64,000 nt of DNA from CAISIP01 sp031396205. GTDB lineage: Bacteria; Pseudomonadota; Gammaproteobacteria; Burkholderiales; Burkholderiaceae_C. A program made the translations under genes and the position numbers. This document shows positions 27,962 to 36,225 of the stretch, in pieces. Positions within the stretch are counted from its first letter, which is position 1; each line of letters starts with the position of its first letter. The notes beneath the pieces were generated by a model that saw only the letters and a program-made list of their open reading frames with translations, ran no database searches and was not told the DNA's origin. The stretch lies in NCBI GenBank assembly GCA_031396205.1, contig JANNKH010000006.1:62001-126000 (forward strand), in the 5' to 3' direction.

Positions 27962-28459
27962 TCAGGCACCGCGTCGGCGCAACGCCTGCGCCAGTTCCAG
28001 CACGTCCTCTTCGAACATCTCGCCGGGGATGGCCTGCACCAGTCGCCCCTGTCGATCCAGCAAAAAGGTCATCGGAATGACCCGGCGCGCCGTCAGCCGG
28101 TGGCGCAGTTGCCCGGCATCCATCGCCACGGGAAAGCGGTAGCCATTGCTGACCATGTACTGGCGCACCTTCTGCTCATCCTTATCCAGCGCCACGCCCA
28201 GCACCCGCAGCCCCTGGCCGCGGGTTTGCGCATGCAGCTTGTCGATATGGGCGTTGTGGCGCTTGCAAAATGGGCAAAACGTGGCCCACAACACGACCAC
28301 TGCCGGACCATCGCGCCAGGACGCCGGTTCGAGCGCGGACCCGTCGAGCAGCCGCAGGGATGGCCACTCGACCACCGACCCCACCGCTGCGGATTCGGAT
28401 TGAGCGATTCCGGACAGGGCTGCACCGACTCCGGCCACCAGACAATCACGTCGCTTCAT
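27962..28459 (-). CDS. TlpA/SoxW-like periplasmic thioredoxin
   Basis: The 165-residue product has an N-terminal export signal (MKRRDCLVAGVGAALSGIA) and a TlpA-type thioredoxin fold with the redox motif WATFCPFCKRH. SoxW-type thioredoxins keep SoxYZ and cytochrome cysteines reduced in other sulfur oxidisers; that role is inferred from the setting. Its ATG overlaps the SoxH-like stop by four bases (ATGA), so the two are co-translated. It converges with the transporter gene 20 bases away. Confidence 0.88.
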   Translation of the reverse strand: MKRRDCLVAGVGAALSGIAQSESAAVGSVVEWPSLRLLDGSALEPASWRDGPAVVVLWATFCPFCKRHNAHIDKLHAQTRGQGLRVLGVALDKDEQKVRQYMVSNGYRFPVAMDAGQLRHRLTARRVIPMTFLLDRQGRLVQAIPGEMFEEDVLELAQALRRRGA

Positions 28460-29427
28460 GGGGTTCCCTGCTGCTCCATCAACAAATAGGTGTTGTACGC
28501 GTTCATGCGGTTGGCGGCCCGGAACAGGGGCATTTTCTCGAAACGCGACCAGTCGGCCTTGGCATAGGCATCCTCGAATGGCTCCAGGTTGCGCGCCGCC
28601 TGGCCCATGCTCTTGCGCAGAAATTCCAGGTAGTCACGGGTGAGTTCGAGATCGGCCAACGGCGCCGTCGACACATCACCGTGGCCGGGCACCATGACCC
28701 GGGGACCAAATCCGATCAGTTTGCCCAACGACGCAATCCACTGGCGGCTGTCGGCCTGGCCGACGAATGGGATGCGCCCGCGAAACACCAGATCGCCCGC
28801 AAACAGCACGCCCGCCCGCGGCACGAACACCACCAGGTCCTCTGGCGAATGGGCCGGGCCGACATGGCGAATCTGGAACTCGAACGAACCCAGTCGCAGC
28901 GTGGCGCCATCGTCCTGCAGCCAGCGGTCTGCACCCATCAATCGGGTCTGCTCGTTGATCCATGGCGCCAGTTCCATGCGGCTCGCCTGCAGGCGCAGTT
29001 GCGCGGTTTCTGAATTCAGGTAGGCGCGGCCTGCGGAGTGGGCCCATATTTCGGCACCGGCCGCCTTGAACGCCTGCAGCCCGTAGATATGATCGGCATG
29101 AAAATGGGTCACCACCACATGGCGGATCGGCCTGGGCGTAACGCGTCGGATCTCGGCAATGAGCTCATGCGCCAGCGCCGGCGAGCCCAACGCGTCGATC
29201 ACGACAACGCCCTCTTCGGTCACGACAAAACCAGCGTTGGAGATGAAGTTGCGATTGGCGGACGAGCCAAGAGCGGTCTCTCCCTGCACGACCCACACAT
29301 GCTCGGCCACCTGGCGCGCCTGCACGGCTCGCTCGGCGAACGCCCATCCGGGGCCCAGCGCGCTGAACACCGCGATCAGCGCGCCCGACCAACGCCGGCA
29401 GCTTGCTGCGAAATCGGGTGAAACCAT
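28456..29427 (-). CDS. SoxH-like metallo-beta-lactamase-fold hydrolase
   Basis: The 323-residue protein begins with a signal peptide (ALIAVFSALGPGWAFA) and has a full metallo-beta-lactamase metal set: THFHADH (near 113), HVGPAHSPED, FAGD and VPGHGD. Periplasmic proteins of this type occur in sox clusters as SoxH and in quinoprotein clusters; the substrate is unknown and a thiol-ester or persulfide hydrolase role is possible. AAAGGA precedes ATG 29427. It is divergent from fccA and coupled to the SoxW-like gene. Confidence 0.85.
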   Translation of the reverse strand: MVSPDFAASCRRWSGALIAVFSALGPGWAFAERAVQARQVAEHVWVVQGETALGSSANRNFISNAGFVVTEEGVVVIDALGSPALAHELIAEIRRVTPRPIRHVVVTHFHADHIYGLQAFKAAGAEIWAHSAGRAYLNSETAQLRLQASRMELAPWINEQTRLMGADRWLQDDGATLRLGSFEFQIRHVGPAHSPEDLVVFVPRAGVLFAGDLVFRGRIPFVGQADSRQWIASLGKLIGFGPRVMVPGHGDVSTAPLADLELTRDYLEFLRKSMGQAARNLEPFEDAYAKADWSRFEKMPLFRAANRMNAYNTYLLMEQQGTP

Positions 29428-29451
29428 GGATTCCTTTGTCGAGGGTATTCA

Positions 29452-29465
29452 CTATATCCGTATAG
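29452..29465. promoter_or_regulatory. Palindrome between soxH-like gene and fccA
   Basis: CTATA (29452-29456) and TATAG (29461-29465) flank TCCG in the 143-base divergent space between the SoxH-like gene and fccA, inside an AT-richer patch. ArsR-type regulators of sulfur genes use AT-rich dyads of this size. An operator or overlapping promoter element is inferred. Confidence 0.35.
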
Positions 29466-29570
29466 GATGATACTCGCGCAGAATCTGCTATCACAACAAT
29501 TCAGCCATCGCGCCCGACAAGGCGATCGGCTTTACTTCATCAACGTTCCGACAAACAGGAGTCGCCCGCC

Positions 29571-29900
29571 ATGTTGCAGTCCCGTAGTTCCCGCCTTGGC
29601 TTACGCAGCGGGGTGCTTGCCGTCGGCCTGCTGTGCACCGGCGCCCTGGCTCAAACCGCGCAAGAACTCCATACCCGCGCGCTTGCGGCCACATGCGCCA
29701 ATTGCCACGGCACCGACGGGCGCGCCGTACCGGGTTCCGGCAGCGCCCGGCTTGCAGGCCAGTCACGTGAATTCATCGTCGCGCAGTTGCAGGCGTTTCG
29801 CAGTGGCGGCCGACCTGCAACGGTCATGCACCAGCTCGCCAAAGGCTACAGCGACGCGCAGATCCAGGCATTGGCCGCATTCTTTGCCACTCAGCAATAA
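29571..29900 (+). CDS. fccA: Sulfide dehydrogenase cytochrome subunit (FccA/SoxE-like)
   Basis: This is a small periplasmic c-type cytochrome that accepts electrons from the flavoprotein encoded next. The 109-residue precursor has a signal peptide ending near ALA-QT, one heme site CANCH (42-46) and a C-terminal cytochrome domain with a possible Met ligand in TVMHQL. Natural flavocytochrome c subunits may be mono- or diheme; this is the monoheme form. AGGAG lies nine bases before ATG 29571. fccB starts nine bases after its stop. Confidence 0.88.
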   Translation: MLQSRSSRLGLRSGVLAVGLLCTGALAQTAQELHTRALAATCANCHGTDGRAVPGSGSARLAGQSREFIVAQLQAFRSGGRPATVMHQLAKGYSDAQIQALAAFFATQQ

Positions 29901-29909
29901 GGGAACGGT

Positions 29910-31187
29910 ATGCAACGTCGTCAATTGATCAAATGCGTCGCGGGCGCCGGCATGCTGGCCACGGTGGCTGGATGCGCAACCAGCTCGGGTATACCGGCCA
30001 GTGCCAAGGTCGTCGTGGTCGGGGGGGGATACGGCGGCGCCACAGCGGCCAAGTACATTCGTCTGTTCTCGGGCAACAGTGTCGACGTGGTACTGGTCGA
30101 GTCCAGCCGGAGCTTTGTCTCCTGCCCGATCTCCAACCTGGTGGTGGGCGGCGTGCGCCAGCTATCCGATATCACAAGTTCTTACGATGGGCTGCGCGGC
30201 CGTCACGGCATATCGGTCGTGCATGACACGGCAACGGTCATCGATGCGGGCCGCAAGACCGTGCGCCTGGCGGGCGGGTCGGATATCCGCTACGACACCC
30301 TGGTGCTGTCGCCGGGCGTTGAACTGCTGATGGACGCGGTGCAAGGGCTGCGCCAGGCCAACGCCGACGGGCAGATCCTGCATGCATGGAAGGCCGGGCC
30401 CGAGACCCAGGCGCTGTTCCTGCAATTGCAGGCGATGCGCGATGGCGGCGTCTATGCATTGTCGATACCGGAGGCGCCCTACCGCTGCCCACCGGGGCCC
30501 TACGAACGCGCCAGCATGGTGGCTGCTTACCTCAAGAAGCACAAACCCCGGTCCAAGGTGCTGGTGCTGGACGCCAACCAGGACGTCACCTCCAAGGGAC
30601 CGCTGTTCAAGAAAGCATGGGCCGACCTGTATCCCGGACTGCTGGAGTACCGCGGACAGCACAAAGCCGTTGCGATCGACGCGCGCACCCGCACGCTGAA
30701 GTTCGATGTTCAGGACGACGTCAAGGCCGATGTGCTCAACGTCGTTCCGCCGATGCGCGCGGGCGCCCTGGCGGTACAGGCGGGACTGGCCAACGCCAAC
30801 GCGCGTTGGTGCCATGTCGATTTTCTGAGCTTTGAATCGACTGCCGCGCCGGGCGTCCATGTGCTCGGTGATTCGACCCAGAGCGCTCCCGCGATGCCGA
30901 AGTCCGGCCACATGGCCAACAACCAGGCCAAGGTCGCCGCGGCGGCCATCGTGGCCAGGATCAAGGGATTGGAGGTCAACAGCCAGCCGATGCTCACCAA
31001 TACCTGCTATAGCTTCGTGAGCCCGTCGGAAGTCATTCACGTGGCCAGCGTGCACGAATATGCGGCGGCCGAAAAGACCTTCAAGACGGTGCCCGGTTCG
31101 GGCGGCGTGTCCGCTGCGCGCTCGGAACAGGAAGCAAACTACGCGATGGCCTGGGCCCGCAATATCTGGGCAGACACGCTGGGCTGA
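29910..31187 (+). CDS. fccB: Flavocytochrome c sulfide dehydrogenase flavoprotein
   Basis: FccB oxidises sulfide (or SoxYZ-bound persulfide, as SoxF) in the periplasm and reduces FccA. The 425-residue protein starts with RRQLIK and a hydrophobic stretch, consistent with Tat export, although VAGC at 19-22 could also be read as a lipobox. It has the FAD motif VVVGGGYGGATAAKYI. Cys72 (FVSCPISN) matches the site of covalent FAD attachment, and Cys193 and Cys366 match the redox disulfide of known FccB. The C-terminus has the FCSD flavin-binding segment. Confidence 0.92.
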   Translation: MQRRQLIKCVAGAGMLATVAGCATSSGIPASAKVVVVGGGYGGATAAKYIRLFSGNSVDVVLVESSRSFVSCPISNLVVGGVRQLSDITSSYDGLRGRHGISVVHDTATVIDAGRKTVRLAGGSDIRYDTLVLSPGVELLMDAVQGLRQANADGQILHAWKAGPETQALFLQLQAMRDGGVYALSIPEAPYRCPPGPYERASMVAAYLKKHKPRSKVLVLDANQDVTSKGPLFKKAWADLYPGLLEYRGQHKAVAIDARTRTLKFDVQDDVKADVLNVVPPMRAGALAVQAGLANANARWCHVDFLSFESTAAPGVHVLGDSTQSAPAMPKSGHMANNQAKVAAAAIVARIKGLEVNSQPMLTNTCYSFVSPSEVIHVASVHEYAAAEKTFKTVPGSGGVSAARSEQEANYAMAWARNIWADTLG

Positions 31188-31202
31188 CACACCGTTCGGC
31201 AA

Positions 31203-31239
31203 CCGGTGAACCGCCCTGGCTGGGGCGGGCCTCCACCGG
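31203..31239. terminator. Nested inverted repeat between convergent genes
   Basis: CCGGT (31203-31207) pairs with ACCGG (31235-31239), and within it CCGCCC (31211-31216) pairs with GGGCGG (31223-31228) around TGGCTG. It lies between convergent fccB and the DsrE-like gene, where a two-way terminator would be useful. No T run follows on either strand. Confidence 0.4.
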
Positions 31240-31281
31240 ACGTCTGCTGTCCTCCTTGTGCAGCGCAGGCAGGCGTCGCGT

Positions 31282-31695
31282 TCATGGCTTGATGTAAGCG
31301 AATCCCTGTTTCTGCAACTTGGCCAGCCGAACCACACCCGAGGGCGTGAAATCCGCCTCCAGGATGAATTGTGATTTCTTCAGGTTGCGATTGGCCAACG
31401 TGATCTCGCAGATCTCGAAGTTCACGCCCCGGGCCTTGAGCGCGGCCACCGGGCCGGCAAACAGGGCGCCATTCTTGTCCTTGGCCCCTTCCATCAGGAA
31501 ATCCACACCGGTCGCATGCGACACAACCGTGATCTTGGCGGATGGGTCGGTATCCAAATGGTTTTTGATGTTGCGCAGGCTGCCGAGCGCCTGTTCGGCC
31601 GCATCGTTGATGTGGTAGGCCACCGTGTCCTGTGCCAGGGCGGCGGTGGTGGCGAAACCAAGCGCCATGGCACCAAGCGTTTTCCAGATGGGCAT
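31282..31695 (-). CDS. Secreted DsrE-family protein
   Basis: The 137-residue precursor has a signal peptide (WKTLGAMALGFATTAALA) and a DsrE/DsrF-like alpha/beta domain with KITVVSHATGVDFLMEGA and GVNFEICEITLANRNL. The single Cys (FEIC) sits where DsrE/TusD proteins carry a sulfur-relay cysteine, so periplasmic sulfur handling is plausible. AAGGAG seven bases before ATG 31695 decides the start. It is the last gene of the leftward sox series, 132 bases after the HbpS-like gene. Confidence 0.8.
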   Translation of the reverse strand: MPIWKTLGAMALGFATTAALAQDTVAYHINDAAEQALGSLRNIKNHLDTDPSAKITVVSHATGVDFLMEGAKDKNGALFAGPVAALKARGVNFEICEITLANRNLKKSQFILEADFTPSGVVRLAKLQKQGFAYIKP

Positions 31696-31827
31696 GTCGT
31701 ACTCCTTTGAAATATCACTTTGCAGGGCGCGGATACGACCCCAGTCGTCGCCAGCCAATCGGCTGTGCAGTCACAGACCCATTGTGCGCCTGTATGCCTG
31801 AAAATAAGCAAGTGCTTGTATACGGAT

Positions 31828-32361
31828 TTACCCTTGCAACTCCAATGCATCGGCAATGGCGCGAATACCGGCCTTGGCACAGGAGTCATCGGCGTCACCT
31901 CCGGGGGCACCGGAAACGCCGATGGCGCCCAGCAGCGAACCGCCACTTTCGATGACCAGCCCGCCTCCCGCCGCAAGCACCCGCGGGTGCGACCGCAACG
32001 CACCCATTGGCTTGCCTGGTTGGGTCTCGTCAGCCAGTGCGCCGGTGGCGATCCGAAAACTGGCCGCGGTCCACGCCTTGTCACTGGCCACGCCAACCGT
32101 ATGGGCGCCGGCGAATCGGTCGCGCAGCAATACCTGCAGGATGCCAAATCGGTCCACCACCGCCACCGTGACCTGATAGCCCTGCCGTCGGCATTCGTCC
32201 AATGCCGCCTTGGCAGCACGCTGCGCGGTTTCAGGCGTCATCAACTTGACGCTGAAAGTACTGCTGGCGCCTTGTGCCTGCGCGCCCACGGTCGCGGCCG
32301 CCAGCACACATGCAAGCAACAACGTCTTGACTCCGACCGCAACCCTGCGAGTACTTTGCAT
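31828..32361 (-). CDS. HbpS/GlcG-family secreted protein
   Basis: The 177-residue precursor has a signal peptide (KTLLLACVLAAATVGAQAQ) and a GlcG/HbpS domain with AAKAALDECRRQGYQVTVAVVD and the glycine-rich LLGAIGVSGAPGGDADDSCA loop. HbpS binds heme in Streptomyces; GlcG has no assigned function. Relatives are found in some sox clusters, so an accessory role with heme proteins SoxAX is possible. GAGAGGA precedes ATG 32361. It directly follows soxB. Confidence 0.82.
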   Translation of the reverse strand: MQSTRRVAVGVKTLLLACVLAAATVGAQAQGASSTFSVKLMTPETAQRAAKAALDECRRQGYQVTVAVVDRFGILQVLLRDRFAGAHTVGVASDKAWTAASFRIATGALADETQPGKPMGALRSHPRVLAAGGGLVIESGGSLLGAIGVSGAPGGDADDSCAKAGIRAIADALELQG

Positions 32362-32390
32362 GTTTGTCCTCTCGAGAGCGAGCAATTGCA

Positions 32391-34127
32391 TCAGGTCGCC
32401 AGTCCGTAATTGCCCTGGACGCCAATCAGTTTGGGAATATTGGGTTTGCGGGCCTTGACACGGCCGCCCTGGGATTTGAACCAGGTCTCCACGACATCCC
32501 AGACCGGCTTGGTTCCCGGTGCATCGCGCGCCTCCTGCGCAACCGGCGCCCAGCCGGCAACCTTGTAGGCCTTGGCCGGCTCGATCGGCTTCCCACCCAG
32601 GCGCATGTCCGAGATGCGCTTGCCCATCGCCTGCGCCGGATCACAGGTATAGCTGAGCCCGCCCACCCGCACCATGTCACCGCCCTGCTGGTAGTAAGGG
32701 TCCGGATTGAACAGGTTGTCGGCCACGTCCTCCAGCACCGTCTTGATCGTGTCGCCGGTCATGTCGTTGACCGTCGCATACGGATAGGTAATCGCCAATT
32801 GGTCCATCATCAGTTCGCGGGTGATGGTGGCACCGGGCAACAGCGACGTACCCCAGCGGAAGCCCGGCGAGAACGCGATCTCGGCGCCCTGCACCTGCAT
32901 CAACGCATCGCAGATCAACTGGTCCCAGGAACCGTTGAAATTGCCGCGACGGTACAGCAGTCCGTCCGTCACCGCGAGTTTCTCCGACAACTTGGCTTCG
33001 TAGGGCTGGCGCACCCGCGTGATGAGGGCGTCCATCTGTGGATCGGCCTTGAGCTGGTTCGCGAAGATCGGCAACAAGCGGTAGCGGAAATCGACGATGG
33101 CGCCGCCCTTCACGTCGAAATCCATCACGCCCAGAAATTTTCCGTTGCTGCCGGCATTCGTCACCAGGGTCTTGCCGCCTGCATTGGCTACCGGCACGGC
33201 AACCGGCACGCCATCATGGGTATGGCCGCCGAAGATGGCGTCGATGCCGCGCACCCGGCTGGCCATCTGCAGGTCGACGTCCATGCCGTTGTGCGACAAC
33301 AGCACGACGACCTTTGCGCCCTTGGCACGCACCTCGTCGACCATCTTCTGCATGTTCTCGTCCTGGATGCCGAAACTCCAGTCAGCGACCAGGTAGCGCG
33401 GGTTCGCGATCGGGGTGTAGGGAAACGCCTGCCCGATGATGGCGCAGGACACGCCGTTGATCTCGCGCATCGTGTAGGGTTTGAACACCGGGTCGCCGAA
33501 ATCCGCGGTCTTGATGTTCTGCGCCAGGAACTCTACCTTGCCCTTGAAATCCTTCTCGACGATCTCCTTCACCCGCTCCATGCCGTAGGTAAACTCCCAA
33601 TGACCGGTCATGATGTCCACGCCCAGCAGCTTGCAGGCATCGACCATGTCCTGCGCGTTGCTCCACAGAGCGCTAGCCGATCCCTGCCAGGTGTCACCCC
33701 CATCGAGCAACGGTGCGCCCGGGCGGCTGGCCTTGAGCTGCTTGACCAGGGTCGTCAGATAAGCGAACCCACCTACCTTGCCGTACCGGCGCGAGTCGCG
33801 TTCAAAGTCCAGGTAGGTGTAGGCATGTGCCAGGCGAGTCCCGCCCGCCACGCCCGCGCGCCTGAGCAGGTGCTCGCCCACCAGATGGGGAAGCTGCCCC
33901 TGCATCGATCCAACGCCGATATTGACGCTGGGCTCGCGGAAATAGCTGGGTTTGAGCTGCGCGTGACAGTCGGTCATGTGCAAAAACGACACGTTGCCGA
34001 ACGATGGCAGCTCGTACAGCCCTGCCTGGGCCGTGGCAGCGTCGGCCTCAGCGTAGCGCGCCAGCCCCATGCCGGCCACGGAAGCCGCGCCCAGGACCTG
34101 CATAAACTCGCGCTTGGACAAATTCAT
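32391..34127 (-). CDS. soxB: SoxB, S-sulfosulfanyl-L-cysteine sulfohydrolase
   Basis: SoxB hydrolyses the terminal sulfone from SoxY-bound thiosulfate, releasing sulfate, in the periplasm. The 578-residue protein has a Tat-like signal (SKREFMQVLGAASVAG) and the 5'-nucleotidase-like di-manganese core: MTDCHAQL near residue 52, DGGDTWQGS, GHTHDGVP and SHNGMD. Length and motifs match SoxB throughout. No close ribosome-binding site precedes ATG 34127. It comes 66 bases after soxX, with a small GC hairpin between. Confidence 0.96.
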   Translation of the reverse strand: MNLSKREFMQVLGAASVAGMGLARYAEADAATAQAGLYELPSFGNVSFLHMTDCHAQLKPSYFREPSVNIGVGSMQGQLPHLVGEHLLRRAGVAGGTRLAHAYTYLDFERDSRRYGKVGGFAYLTTLVKQLKASRPGAPLLDGGDTWQGSASALWSNAQDMVDACKLLGVDIMTGHWEFTYGMERVKEIVEKDFKGKVEFLAQNIKTADFGDPVFKPYTMREINGVSCAIIGQAFPYTPIANPRYLVADWSFGIQDENMQKMVDEVRAKGAKVVVLLSHNGMDVDLQMASRVRGIDAIFGGHTHDGVPVAVPVANAGGKTLVTNAGSNGKFLGVMDFDVKGGAIVDFRYRLLPIFANQLKADPQMDALITRVRQPYEAKLSEKLAVTDGLLYRRGNFNGSWDQLICDALMQVQGAEIAFSPGFRWGTSLLPGATITRELMMDQLAITYPYATVNDMTGDTIKTVLEDVADNLFNPDPYYQQGGDMVRVGGLSYTCDPAQAMGKRISDMRLGGKPIEPAKAYKVAGWAPVAQEARDAPGTKPVWDVVETWFKSQGGRVKARKPNIPKLIGVQGNYGLAT

Positions 34128-34193
34128 GAATCAGCAATCAATGATATATTTCCTGGAACAATACCCGCGCGCAGGCGGGTTTGTGGGCCCGGC

Positions 34194-34847
34194 CTATTGG
34201 TTAACCGGCGACTTCGGGTCGAGCAGCAATGCCATCAGGTGCTGGAGCTGATTCTCGTCAAGCATGCCGGCATGCCCGAAACGCGGCATCGCCGAACAGG
34301 CGTTGTACGCCTTGGCGTTGTAGAGCTTGCCCCAGGTGTAATCGACGATCGGCCTGGCCGCGGCGCTGGAAGGATCAGTGACGCCGCGGATCTTGCCGTA
34401 GTTATACAGGCTCGGGCCAATCGTGCCATAGGAGATCTCGGCCTTGTCGAGCTGGTGGCAGTTGTAGCAATTGCCGCCATTGGCGCTGGTGTCTGCCGAG
34501 CCGTCGGACCAGGTCATGCCGCGCCCGTTTTGCGCCAGCTTTTCCCCGGCCTTCCAGTCGCCGATGAACTTTCCACCGGCCGGCATCTGGATCGTCTTGA
34601 GGTTGGCAGCCTCGATGGCCTTGGCCAACGCGTCGGGCAGGTCCTTGCCTTGGGCCTTGGAACATTCGGCGTTCGACGCATCCTGCTGCAGCCGATCCAC
34701 TTTGGCAATGCCCTGGTCGCGGAACGAGGACTGCATCATGGACGCGAGCATCACGTCATAGTTGGGCGCCGGCGCGACCACCGCGCAACCGGCCAGGGCG
34801 CTCGCCGCAGCCAGGCAGGCCGCACGTGTGATGTGTTTCTTGTTCAT
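34194..34847 (-). CDS. soxX: SoxX, c-type cytochrome of the SoxAX complex
   Basis: SoxX is the monoheme partner of SoxA that takes up electrons as thiosulfate is joined to SoxY. The 217-residue precursor has an N-terminal signal with a lipoprotein-like ALAGC, a heme site CYNCH (127-131), then GTIGPSLYNYG and a likely Met ligand in CSAMPRFGH. The DASNAECSKAQGKDLP segment is typical of SoxX. It lies 13 bases downstream of soxA, so SoxA and SoxX are co-expressed. Confidence 0.95.
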   Translation of the reverse strand: MNKKHITRAACLAAASALAGCAVVAPAPNYDVMLASMMQSSFRDQGIAKVDRLQQDASNAECSKAQGKDLPDALAKAIEAANLKTIQMPAGGKFIGDWKAGEKLAQNGRGMTWSDGSADTSANGGNCYNCHQLDKAEISYGTIGPSLYNYGKIRGVTDPSSAAARPIVDYTWGKLYNAKAYNACSAMPRFGHAGMLDENQLQHLMALLLDPKSPVNQ

Positions 34848-34860
34848 CTGCAGTTCCCCT

Positions 34861-35658
34861 TCAACGTTTGAGGCCTGGCGCGATCGACTCAGCGCCTTTC
34901 GCGTTCACACCCATGTAGACGCCCAATGCGATCGTGACGTCGGAGGCGTAACCCGGATACGGAAAACGCTGCTGACGGAAACAGTCATTCAAACGGCGCT
35001 GCATGCCCCACAACTCGCCATTACCAACCCGATATGCCGGCCATGCGGCGAACCCGACGCCGTCACCCGGATTCTTGGTCAGGTCCGGCAGGTCCTGCAT
35101 GCGAATCCGCTTGCCGTCCTCGCTGTGGCATGACGCGCAGGCAAAGTCGTACGGGCCGGCGCGGTAGAAGAAGGCACTCTTGCCCACCTCGTACAAGGTT
35201 TTTTCCTTCGCGTGCCGCTGGGGAAGACTGAACTTCATGCCGCGCGATGCGCCGGAAACATAGGCCACGAGCGACTCGATGTTCGCCTGCTCACCGCGGC
35301 CAAAGGACGTCTTGGCGATCGCTGCCGCATCCAGCCCTTGCTGCGACTCCATGCAGGTCAGCAAGCGCGACTCGAGATCCTGCACGCGATCGGTGTCGGC
35401 GAAATAGCGCGGCAACTGAACGAAAGCGCCCTTGACGGTGCCAGGCCCCTGCCCAAGATCACATTGCTCCAGCGACGCATTCTTCGGACCGCGCTTCTTC
35501 TTCCAGAGTTCTTCGCCCTTTGCTTCGAAGAGTTCAGCCGGATTACCGTCCTCCAGCATCTTGCGGTATTCGGCAATGCCCTCCGCCGTCGACTTGGTTT
35601 GCGCGCCGGCACCCAATGCCCAGGCCAGCAATACCGTCATGATCCATGTCAGCTTCAT
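34861..35658 (-). CDS. soxA: SoxA, monoheme-type L-cysteine S-thiosulfotransferase subunit
   Basis: SoxA catalyses oxidative coupling of thiosulfate to SoxY. The 265-residue precursor has a signal peptide, one heme site CASCH (174-178) and the catalytic heme-ligand cysteine Cys226 in RRLNDCFRQQRFPYPG. The first heme site of diheme SoxA is missing; Cys66 and Cys102 remain and could form the disulfide seen in monoheme SoxA. AGAGGA precedes ATG 35658. The upstream 184 bases hold the structured repeat copy 2. Confidence 0.95.
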   Translation of the reverse strand: MKLTWIMTVLLAWALGAGAQTKSTAEGIAEYRKMLEDGNPAELFEAKGEELWKKKRGPKNASLEQCDLGQGPGTVKGAFVQLPRYFADTDRVQDLESRLLTCMESQQGLDAAAIAKTSFGRGEQANIESLVAYVSGASRGMKFSLPQRHAKEKTLYEVGKSAFFYRAGPYDFACASCHSEDGKRIRMQDLPDLTKNPGDGVGFAAWPAYRVGNGELWGMQRRLNDCFRQQRFPYPGYASDVTIALGVYMGVNAKGAESIAPGLKR

Positions 35659-35768
35659 AGTGTCCTCTCGCTTCAATTGCCTTGCGGTCCGCAGCCCTGG
35701 AATCGGCGACGGCACGGTTTCGAATCACCCAGCCTTTACAGCACGGGCAGTCCCGAACAGCGGCTCCT

Positions 35769-35839
35769 AAGAAAACGCCGGGCCGCTCCCAAGTTTTCTT
35801 GCACCCCCTCGGGGGGCCTGGCGCAGCCAGGGTTGGGGG
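35769..35839. repeat. Structured intergenic repeat, copy 2
   Basis: This copy has arms AAGAAAAC (35769-35776) and GTTTTCTT (35793-35800) around GCCGGGCCGCTCCCAA, a C/G hairpin at 35804-35814, and CCTGG-CGCAG-CCAGG (35817-35831). Loops match copy 1 at 2942-3010, while both stems differ with complementary changes. It ends three bases before the soxZ stop codon and lies between soxZ and soxA, where it may reduce read-through into soxAXB or protect the soxYZ mRNA end. Confidence 0.75.
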
Positions 35840-35842
35840 CGC

Positions 35843-36154
35843 TCACGAGACAGCGGCCTCGTCGGTCCGCTTATCGCCCTTGTTGTCCACCCAGGTGATC
35901 GAGACCTTGTCGCCGGCCTTGGCACCCTTGACCACGAACTGCAGGAACGGGTTCTTCGACACCGCCGGGCCCCATTGCGCCGTCATCACGGTTGCGCCAT
36001 TGAGTTGCGCGGTGACGTGCTGGATGTGCCAGGCCGGGATGGGTTTGCCCGCAGAGTCCTTGCGCTGACCCGTTTCCATTTCATGTGCCATGAGTACCCG
36101 CACTGTGGCGTTGCCACCTGCGGCCTGCGCGCGAATGCGCATTGGATCTGCCAT
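35843..36154 (-). CDS. soxZ: SoxZ, partner of the SoxY carrier
   Basis: SoxZ forms the heterodimer with SoxY that carries sulfur intermediates. The 103-residue protein lacks a signal peptide, as usual (it is exported with SoxY), and has the family segments RVLMAHEMETGQRKD, IPAWHIQHVTAQLNG and the C-terminal GDKVSITWVDNKGDKR. ATG 36154 lies 71 bases after the soxY stop. Confidence 0.96.
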   Translation of the reverse strand: MADPMRIRAQAAGGNATVRVLMAHEMETGQRKDSAGKPIPAWHIQHVTAQLNGATVMTAQWGPAVSKNPFLQFVVKGAKAGDKVSITWVDNKGDKRTDEAAVS

Positions 36155-36225
36155 GTCTTTCTCCTGTAATTGCTGTCGGTATGTCGTTGTAGGTCGATCA
36201 GGTTGGCGTGCGCGGCCTCACCCGC

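Noticed and set aside
32364..34871. 835-codon plus-strand open frame
   Set aside because: It is a shadow of soxB and soxX on the other strand, a frequent effect in GC-rich DNA.
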